Source: an uncultured cyanobacterium
Lineage (GTDB): Bacteria; Cyanobacteriota; Cyanobacteriia; Cyanobacteriales; Geitlerinemataceae
Assembly: GCA_937121005.1 (NCBI GenBank)
Contig: CAKZKB010000493.1
Coordinates: 1 to 8,935, forward strand
DNA length: 8,935 nucleotides
Reading direction: 5' to 3'
This document shows, in pieces, positions 1 through 4,986 of this stretch; position 1 is the stretch's first letter, and the number at the start of each line of letters is the position of its first letter. A program made the position numbers and the translations under genes. The notes beneath the pieces were generated by a model. It saw nothing but the letters and a program-made list of their open reading frames with translations, made no database searches and was not told where the DNA came from.

Positions 1-762
1 CCCGACCAGTTGGAAGTTCTCCGCCATCGCTTCAATTTTGCCCGCCGGACGTTAGAATTTGAATGCGCCCGAGATAAATATCGCTACTTAACCGACCACC
101 CGGACGCGATCGCCAAACATTCTGATAGTGACTGTCCCCACTGCCAACAACTCTCGGAACTTGACGATCGCCTAACGCGATCGATCGAACGGCTCGATCG
201 CGACTGGAAGCGGTTGCTAAAGCTCAACGAACCCCATACCCCGCAAGACGATCTCGCCTGGATTTTAGAGGATTTATCTCGCCTTGCTTACCGAGATATC
301 GACGGAGAAATTAAACCCCTCCTCAGCGAACAAGAACTGCGCCAATTGAGCGTCGTTCGGGGAAATTTGACTGCAAAAGAGCGATCGGCGATGGAGGCTC
401 ACGTCAGCCATTCTTTTGAGTTTCTCAAGCGCATTCCTTGGACGAAATATCTAGAAAAAGTCCCCGAAATTGCCTACGCGCACCACGAAAAACTCGATGG
501 TAGCGGCTACCCGCGCGGGTTAAAAAAAGATGACATTCCCATCCAAACCCAAATTATGACGATCGCGGATATTTACGATGCGCTCACAGCAGGCGATCGT
601 CCCTACAAGCGCGGTTTACCTGTAGCTACTGCCATCGAAATTTTACATGAAGAAGCGGCCCACTTCAAGATTAACGCCGATCTGGTGCAAGTCTTCGAGC
701 AGCGTCAGGTTTTCTCGGTATTGGGGCACGTTCTCGAAACCCTTCCGGTAAGGATATCGTAG
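1..762 (+). CDS. HD-GYP domain phosphohydrolase, C-terminal part (5' end outside window)
   Basis: The frame is open from the first base, so this is a 5'-truncated gene of which 253 codons are visible. The GYP half of an HD-GYP domain is clear: HHEKLDGSGYP is encoded at 481-513, followed by IPIQTQIMTIADIYDA and GDRPYK. It is preceded by the helix LTAKERSAMEAHVSHSFEFL, which carries another conserved His. HD-GYP proteins hydrolyse cyclic dinucleotides, classically c-di-GMP, at a two- or three-metal centre. The first HD pair should lie upstream of the window, because about 100 residues rich in charged helix and containing a CPHC motif (nt 133-144) separate the visible start from the GYP part. 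Cyanobacterial relatives often carry an N-terminal GAF or other sensory domain, which cannot be seen here. A TTG at position 10 is not a believable start. The substrate is not decided by the sequence; cGMP or c-di-GMP are both possible. Confidence 0.88.
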   Translation, partial: PDQLEVLRHRFNFARRTLEFECARDKYRYLTDHPDAIAKHSDSDCPHCQQLSELDDRLTRSIERLDRDWKRLLKLNEPHTPQDDLAWILEDLSRLAYRDIDGEIKPLLSEQELRQLSVVRGNLTAKERSAMEAHVSHSFEFLKRIPWTKYLEKVPEIAYAHHEKLDGSGYPRGLKKDDIPIQTQIMTIADIYDALTAGDRPYKRGLPVATAIEILHEEAAHFKINADLVQVFEQRQVFSVLGHVLETLPVRIS

Positions 763-888
763 GGGATATTTCCCTCGTTCCTCTGGTTTTGCCAGGGAAC
801 GTATTGTCGAGGCTCTGCCTCGTGTAAAATGGAGGCAGAGCCTCCATCATTCGCTGCGCCCCAGAGGAGCGCAACGAGAGGGATCCCT
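761..888. repeat. Palindromic dispersed repeat (MITE-like) between convergent genes
   Basis: The core is a perfect 13-base inverted repeat, GAGGCTCTGCCTC at 809-821 and GAGGCAGAGCCTC at 832-844, with a 10-base loop. An imperfect outer inverted repeat surrounds it: 771-786 (CTCGTT and CCTCTGG) pairs with 861-883 (CCAGAGG and AACGAG). The arms may extend to about 761 and 888. A smaller CTGG/CCAG hairpin lies at 783-794. Repeats with this GAGGCTCTGCCTC core are, to my knowledge, common between cyanobacterial genes and encode no protein. It lies between two convergent genes, so the RNA hairpin could help end transcription from both sides, although no U-run follows it. Target-site duplications were not evident. 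Confidence 0.75.
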
Positions 889-920
889 AATACCTAATCC
901 CTAACACCTAATACCTTAGC
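886..920. repeat. Heptamer tandem repeat (STRR type) spanning the ureohydrolase stop codon
   Basis: Four consecutive seven-base units fit CCTAAYN on the plus strand (886-892, 893-899, 900-906, 907-913), and a degenerate fifth (CCTTAGC) follows at 914-920. On the minus strand the unit reads NRTTAGG. Short tandemly repeated heptanucleotides are a known feature of filamentous cyanobacterial genomes. The array overlaps the last codons and the TAG stop (896-894) of the minus-strand ureohydrolase gene and abuts the palindromic repeat on its other side, so the two make a composite repeat block. Confidence 0.8.
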
Positions 921-1790
921 ATAGGCAATGAGTTTGTAAACCAACTTGGCGGCGGTAAATTCAGACACCACCGAATCTGCAACTGGGGCCAATTCCATCA
1001 CGTCGCCGCCGATAACGGTATGAGTTTCGCACAGACGACGCAGGAAAGCGAGCAGATCGTACCAGCCGAGTCCGCCGGGTTCTGGGGTGCCCACACCAGG
1101 CATTATACCAGGGTTGATGCCGTCGAGATCGATGGTGATAAAAACGCGATCGGTGGGAATTGCTGCTAGAGTGGTTTCGATCCAGTTCGATCGCGTCGCA
1201 ATATCCCTGTCCCAAACAATTTTGAGGTTCCTTTCTTTAATAAAATCGGACTCTTCTTGACAAATACTGCGGATACCAATTTGTACCGTCGGCAACCCCA
1301 TATCGACAATGCGGCGCATGACGCAAGCGCGATTGTAAATGGAGCCTTCGTATTCGTATCTTAAGTCGCCATGGGCATCAATTTGGACGACGGTAAACCG
1401 TTCGTTCGGGTTGGCTAAACTGAAGCCTTTGACTACGCCTTCGGTGATGCTGTGTTCGCCACCAATGGCGATCGCGAATTTACCATCGGCGACAATTTTG
1501 CTCGTCACTGCTGCCACTTGCGATACCATTTCTTCCCCGGAGAGATGGGGATTTTTTCGCGTATCGCAAACGGGGTCGCAGGTGTAGATCCCAACGCGAT
1601 CGCACGGTTGCAGCCACAGTTCGCTATCGAAATACTCGACTTGCCGAGAAGCGGTTAGCAACGCTTCCGGGCCGTTTTGACATCCTTGGCGGTAGGTGGT
1701 GGTGGCTTCGTAAGGCACGGGAACGATGACGACATCAGCGCGATCGTACTCGGGTACTTCTTCAAGTGTTTCTAGGAGAAAGTGACTCAT
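894..1790 (-). CDS. speB: Agmatinase-family ureohydrolase
   Basis: This 298-residue protein has the full metal-binding set of the arginase/agmatinase fold: GGEHS at 110-114, DAHGD at 138-142, and IDLDGINPG with Asp221 and Asp223. The segment LRYEYEGS with RACVMRRI is typical of agmatinases rather than arginases. The family hydrolyses a guanidino group to an amine plus urea using two Mn ions, in the cytosol. Candidate substrates are agmatine (giving putrescine) or aminopropylagmatine (giving spermidine, the last step of the carboxyaminopropylagmatine route described in Synechocystis). Guanidine or guanidinobutyrate hydrolysis cannot be excluded. The ATG overlaps the stop of the upstream deoxyhypusine synthase-like gene as ATGA, with no Shine-Dalgarno sequence, which suggests translational coupling. 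The last six residues (VLGVRD) and the stop are encoded by a heptamer repeat array. Confidence 0.88.
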   Translation of the reverse strand: MSHFLLETLEEVPEYDRADVVIVPVPYEATTTYRQGCQNGPEALLTASRQVEYFDSELWLQPCDRVGIYTCDPVCDTRKNPHLSGEEMVSQVAAVTSKIVADGKFAIAIGGEHSITEGVVKGFSLANPNERFTVVQIDAHGDLRYEYEGSIYNRACVMRRIVDMGLPTVQIGIRSICQEESDFIKERNLKIVWDRDIATRSNWIETTLAAIPTDRVFITIDLDGINPGIMPGVGTPEPGGLGWYDLLAFLRRLCETHTVIGGDVMELAPVADSVVSEFTAAKLVYKLIAYAKVLGVRD

Positions 1791-2866
1791 TTGCGGGCAT
1801 TTTTATATTCAGACTTGAGGCGATCGATCCCTTCTTGGCGGCGATCGTACAGCCGTTTGAGCGGGCGAGGTTGGCAGCGATTTAAGCTGTAAGCGCTCAT
1901 CAACGGCAGGGCGATGGTACTGTCAGTATAGCAGACGATCGCGTTCGGTAATTCATTGGGATCGACCTTGCCCCAACTTACCGCTTCTGAGGGAGTTGCC
2001 CCCGATAACCCCCCCGTGTCAGGACGAGAATCAGTAATTTGAACGAAGAAATCGTGACCCCGTTCTTCCAAGCCTAAAACTTCGTGGACTTGGGGTTGAG
2101 TTTGCAGCAAAAAGTTTTTGGGACTGCCCCCACCGAGGATAATTGCCGCACTTTTGCCGTCGTTATCTCGAGCTAAATAAACCAGGGCAGTTGTTTCGTT
2201 GACATCAATAGACGGATCGAGAACTAACTGGGATCCTTCTAATGCCAAAGCGGCTACGTTCATGCCGATGGAACTGTCGCCAGGGGAAGAGGTATAAACG
2301 GGTACGCCGCACTCGTAAGCTGTAGCCAGCAAGCTGCGATTTTCGACACCGAGTTCGTCTTCTAGCTTGTAAATATATTTACCCAGCAAGTAATGGAACT
2401 CTCCGGTTCCCATTGGTTTTTGAAATTCGGGCGATCGTAAGGTTTTTCGCAAAAAAGCATCGGTTTGTAGCAATGCTTCGTAGTCTAAGGTGATGTCGTA
2501 GATGCGGACGCTGCCTTCTTGCCGTAATTTTGTATCGTCAACGTCGGGACGACCCGCATATAAATCGTAGCGCAAACTGCGATGGATATCGTGATAAAGA
2601 TTGGCTCCGGTACTAACGATCCAGTCAATAAATCCGGCCCGAATTAAAGGGTTAAAACAGCCTAAACCCAATCCCGCCGGCGTAAGGGCTCCGGCAATAC
2701 TCACGCCAACTGTCACGTTATCTTGGAAGATTCTTTGCTGGAGTAACTGACAGCATTCTCGCAAGCGAGCGGCGTTGTAAGCACTGAAATAGCGATCGAT
2801 CAAATCGACAACGCTAATGTTGTCGCTCATGGGAGGGGGACTGATTTTTCGAGAGGCTTGGGGCAT
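1787..2866 (-). CDS. Deoxyhypusine synthase-like protein (homospermidine biosynthesis type)
   Basis: The 359-residue product resembles deoxyhypusine synthase (DHS) along its length, including STGANLYHD, LGGGSPKNF and EAVSWGK. Lys300 matches the catalytic Lys329 of human DHS that carries the aminobutyl group; Trp298 and Glu294 match Trp327 and Glu323. Cyanobacteria lack eIF5A, so hypusine formation is not its role. Relatives are named homospermidine biosynthesis or DHS-like proteins and are thought to make NAD-dependent aminobutyl transfers between polyamines. By eye alignment, three residues that contact spermidine in human DHS are replaced: Asp243 by Met202, His288 by Asn251, Asp316 by Leu287. 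The ATG at 2866 has a weak AGAG about six bases upstream; a second ATG at 2830 (MSDNIS) is a possible start. The stop overlaps the ureohydrolase start, so the two are very probably one operon in polyamine metabolism. Confidence 0.85.
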   Translation of the reverse strand: MPQASRKISPPPMSDNISVVDLIDRYFSAYNAARLRECCQLLQQRIFQDNVTVGVSIAGALTPAGLGLGCFNPLIRAGFIDWIVSTGANLYHDIHRSLRYDLYAGRPDVDDTKLRQEGSVRIYDITLDYEALLQTDAFLRKTLRSPEFQKPMGTGEFHYLLGKYIYKLEDELGVENRSLLATAYECGVPVYTSSPGDSSIGMNVAALALEGSQLVLDPSIDVNETTALVYLARDNDGKSAAIILGGGSPKNFLLQTQPQVHEVLGLEERGHDFFVQITDSRPDTGGLSGATPSEAVSWGKVDPNELPNAIVCYTDSTIALPLMSAYSLNRCQPRPLKRLYDRRQEGIDRLKSEYKNARK

Positions 2867-2975
2867 TGCAATCTCTAAGCCTAAAAAGACATTGAACTTC
2901 GGGCGGTATCGAGCCTTTTGTATTGTCCCACAAGTTCGGCAGTTGTGGCGATCGTCAAGGTTTCTTTACAATTGT
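2867..2975. other. Intergenic spacer between DoxX and DHS-like genes, with a small hairpin
   Basis: This 109-base gap between two minus-strand genes contains one inverted repeat, CCACAA (2928-2933) and TTGTGG (2943-2948), with a nine-base loop. On the minus strand TTGTGG is followed 17 bases later by GATACC, a poor match to a sigma-70 promoter. No U-run or strong promoter is seen, so it is undecided whether the DHS-like gene has its own promoter or is read through from upstream. Confidence 0.35.
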
Positions 2976-3425
2976 TTAAGAATTGGGACGATCGCGTCCC
3001 TTGGCAATGACGCGATCTAGGGAGAAGTCGTTAAAACTGCGACAGGCGATCAGAATAAAGAATACCAAACAGTAAATTAACTGACTCGAAGCTGCATCCC
3101 AATTTTGAAGCAGGGTGACACCGTACATAAGAATGGCCATTAAGCCGATTCCCGTCACCAATGCTACTTCTGTTGCCAGTCCTAGGGCGATCCCAATGCC
3201 AATGAGAAACTCGACAATCGGCACTAGAAATGCCGTCGCTCTCACTAACGGTGCGGGCATGAAGGTATCTTGAAACAAGTCTACCATACCTTGGGCAAAT
3301 TCGGGAATGCTGTCTAAGCGGGTAAAGCCGTGATTGAAAAAGTTAATGCCAAAAACGATCCGCAGTAGGGTGTAGGCGGTAACGAGATCGCGGCGACGCA
3401 GCCAGGTAAACGGAGAAGGAGTCAT
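2976..3425 (-). CDS. DoxX family integral membrane protein
   Basis: A 149-residue protein with four hydrophobic segments at roughly residues 14-34, 63-85, 86-106 and 114-129, separated by short polar turns. The first helix and following loop (RIVFGINFFNHGFTRL) carry the HG motif typical of the DoxX family. DoxX proteins sit in the cytoplasmic (here possibly thylakoid) membrane. The founding members are subunits of a thiosulfate:quinone oxidoreductase and others act in redox complexes, but most are uncharacterised. I chose the ATG at 3425; a GTG at 3434 would add three residues, and neither has a clear ribosome binding site. It follows the type II NAD(P)H dehydrogenase gene by 86 bases on the same strand, which suggests a shared transcript and perhaps quinone-linked chemistry. 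An inverted repeat GGGACG/CGTCCC overlaps its last codons (2985-3000). Confidence 0.82.
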   Translation of the reverse strand: MTPSPFTWLRRRDLVTAYTLLRIVFGINFFNHGFTRLDSIPEFAQGMVDLFQDTFMPAPLVRATAFLVPIVEFLIGIGIALGLATEVALVTGIGLMAILMYGVTLLQNWDAASSQLIYCLVFFILIACRSFNDFSLDRVIAKGRDRPNS

Positions 3426-3511
3426 TGCAACCACAGATAAATAGGATGGACGCAGATAGTTGACAGAGAAAATTCTGAGTTAAGAGAAGATGAATTGGGA
3501 TACAAGTTGCA

Positions 3512-4813
3512 CTACTTTGACTTTAGATTGACCTTTTTCTGAACTCTGAATTCTGAACTCTGAATTCTGAATTGAAGCGTAGCGACCCGATCGCGTCCCA
3601 GATAAGCTGCCAGCCAACTGAGGAGGACGACAAATCGATTGTACCAGCCGGGGAGGTACACCCAGTGGACTTGCAGCCAGAGTAACCATGCCAAGAATCC
3701 GCGAAAACGAAATCCGGCGATGTTTCCTACGCCAGTATAACCGCCGACGATCGCCAATCGACCTTTATTAAAGAATTTAAATGGCTTTGGCATTTTTCCG
3801 CGCAGTTGGCGGCGCAAGTTGTCGGCAACAGCGACCCCTTGCTGCAAGGCGACGGGGGCAATTCCGGGAAGTGGTTTGCCATCGGATTCTAAATAAGCAA
3901 GATCGCCAATGGCGTAGACGCGATCGCGCAGTTCTAATGTCGATCGGACGGGCAATTTTCCCTTGCTTTCCGTCTGGACATCTTGTAAAATATCGGGGCG
4001 ATCCACTTCAACTCCCGCCGTCCAAATCGTAGTTTCGGTGGCGATCGTCTCTCCCGTATCGAGATAGAGTTCGGTTGGAGTAACGCGATCGACTTTGGTT
4101 CCCAAACGAATTTCGACCCCTAATTTTCGTAACCGCTTGCAGGCATAATTTCCCAAGCTAGGCGAGAATTCTTCTAGCAGGCGATCGCCGCTTTGCACTA
4201 ACACGATCCTTACCCAGTCTCGATCCAAGTTGGGATAGTCTTTTGCCAGTGTCGTTTTGACCCATTCGGCGAGAGATCCGGCGACTTCCACGCCAGTGGT
4301 TCCTCCGCCAACAATGGCAAATGTGAGTAGGGTTTCCGTGCGATCGGGTTCGGCGACGGCGGTTTCCAAACAGTCTACAATCCGGCTGCGAATGGCGATC
4401 GCGTCAGCAAGAGTTTTTAACGGAAACGAGTGTTCTTGTGCCCCCGAAATGCCTAAAAATTGCGCTTTGCTGCCTGTTACTAGAACTAAATAATCGTAGC
4501 TTAAGATTTCGGTATCGGATTGAATTACGCGCTTGTCGAAATCAATTTCACTAACGTTTTCCCTTAAAAAGCGCACGTTTGGCGCATTTCTGAGCAAGCG
4601 ACGCACGGGGCTAGCAATGACATTGGCATCGAGAACCCCTGTCGCCACTTGATAGAGAAGCGGCGTAAAAACGTGGTAGTTACAGCGATCGACGAGAACC
4701 ACTTCTGCATCGCACCCGGCGAGAGACTGTGCCGCTTGCAAGCCACCAAACCCCGCACCGATAATAACAATGCGCGGGGAATGAGGAGGGATGGCAGCAG
4801 TTGGGTAGGGCAT
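3512..4813 (-). CDS. Type II NAD(P)H:quinone oxidoreductase (NDH-2 family)
   Basis: This 433-residue flavoprotein has both dinucleotide folds of NDH-2: IIGAGFGG (residues 17-24) for FAD, the family segment NYHVFTPLLYQVATG (45-59), and IVGGGTTGVEVAG (167-179) for NAD(P)H. Further on are AIGD (FAD) and APVALQQG, near the quinone site. The C-terminal region (FLAWLLWLQVHW, then FVVLLSWLAAYL) is the amphipathic or hydrophobic membrane anchor. Such enzymes oxidise NAD(P)H and reduce plastoquinone or a related quinone without pumping protons. The end of the second beta strand of the nucleotide fold reads LVQSGD instead of the usual LVEAGD, so NADPH use is possible, as in NdbB-like enzymes. The frame is open to 4996, but the ATG at 4813 starts just before the FAD motif and fits family length. 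About 20 C-terminal residues after VATLQ derive from a heptamer repeat and the sequence beyond it. Confidence 0.87.
   Translation of the reverse strand: MPYPTAAIPPHSPRIVIIGAGFGGLQAAQSLAGCDAEVVLVDRCNYHVFTPLLYQVATGVLDANVIASPVRRLLRNAPNVRFLRENVSEIDFDKRVIQSDTEILSYDYLVLVTGSKAQFLGISGAQEHSFPLKTLADAIAIRSRIVDCLETAVAEPDRTETLLTFAIVGGGTTGVEVAGSLAEWVKTTLAKDYPNLDRDWVRIVLVQSGDRLLEEFSPSLGNYACKRLRKLGVEIRLGTKVDRVTPTELYLDTGETIATETTIWTAGVEVDRPDILQDVQTESKGKLPVRSTLELRDRVYAIGDLAYLESDGKPLPGIAPVALQQGVAVADNLRRQLRGKMPKPFKFFNKGRLAIVGGYTGVGNIAGFRFRGFLAWLLWLQVHWVYLPGWYNRFVVLLSWLAAYLGRDRVATLQFRIQSSEFRVQKKVNLKSK
3538..3572. repeat. Heptamer tandem repeat (STRR type) inside the 3' end of the NDH-2 gene
   Basis: Five contiguous seven-base units fit TCTGAAY on the plus strand (3538-3544, 3545-3551, 3552-3558, 3559-3565, 3566-3572), alternating TCTGAAC and TCTGAAT before a final TCTGAAT. 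Read on the coding (minus) strand the unit is RTTCAGA, which contains no stop codon in any frame. The repeat is translated as FRIQSSEFRVQ near the end of the oxidoreductase. Confidence 0.85.
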
Positions 4814-4849
4814 CGCGATCGCGAATCGAAAAATTTTATATTCTCTTAA

Positions 4850-4876
4850 TTTATAACATTTCTGATGGCAATGCAA
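4850..4876 (-). promoter_or_regulatory. Candidate extended -10 promoter for the NDH-2 gene
   Basis: Reading the minus strand, TGTTATAAA gives an extended -10 element (TGn plus TATAAA, the hexamer at 4855-4850), with TTGCAT at 4876-4871 as a possible -35 at a short 15-base spacing. It lies about 37 bases upstream of the ATG at 4813. The AT-rich stretch 4829-4860 also contains other TATA-like words, so the exact element is uncertain. No strong promoter was recognised for the divergent symporter; TAAGAT at 4938-4943 is a weak -10 candidate with no matching -35. Confidence 0.35.
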
Positions 4877-4974
4877 GGGGCAGGAAAAATAAAAATATTT
4901 CAATCGGTCTAGCGAGGCGATCGCGGCCGTTTGATGGTAAGATAGCCGCCATCGGCTTTTGCTGGTGTGGTGTC

Positions 4975-4980
4975 GAGGAG
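4975..4980 (+). promoter_or_regulatory. Ribosome binding site deciding the symporter start
   Basis: GAGGAG lies six bases before the ATG at 4987. It is the strongest Shine-Dalgarno sequence in the window. It supports the start at 4987 over the upstream in-frame ATG at 4801, which would add 62 residues of polar, non-family sequence and overlap the divergent gene. Confidence 0.75.
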
Positions 4981-4986
4981 AAACGA

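Noticed and set aside
671..874. Minus-strand open frame across the HD-GYP 3' end and the palindromic repeat
   Set aside because: It overlaps a clear gene and a non-coding repeat, and its product is low-complexity and unlike any family.
2976..3000. Intrinsic terminator at the end of the DoxX gene (GGGACG-CGAT-CGTCCC)
   Set aside because: The stem is six bases, lies within the last codons, and is followed by AATTCTTAAAC and not a U-run; the sequence is also explained by a HIP1-like word.
3435..3480. Degenerate CACAGAT/CGCAGAT words, possibly another short repeat
   Set aside because: Only two imperfect copies are visible, too few to call a repeat array.
3538..3572. Possible CRISPR array
   Set aside because: The units are seven bases long and contiguous with no spacers; this is a tandem heptamer repeat.
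4801..4986. Upstream in-frame extension of the symporter from the ATG at 4801
   Set aside because: The extra 62 residues are polar and unlike the family, overlap the start of the divergent gene, and the strong GAGGAG site supports 4987.
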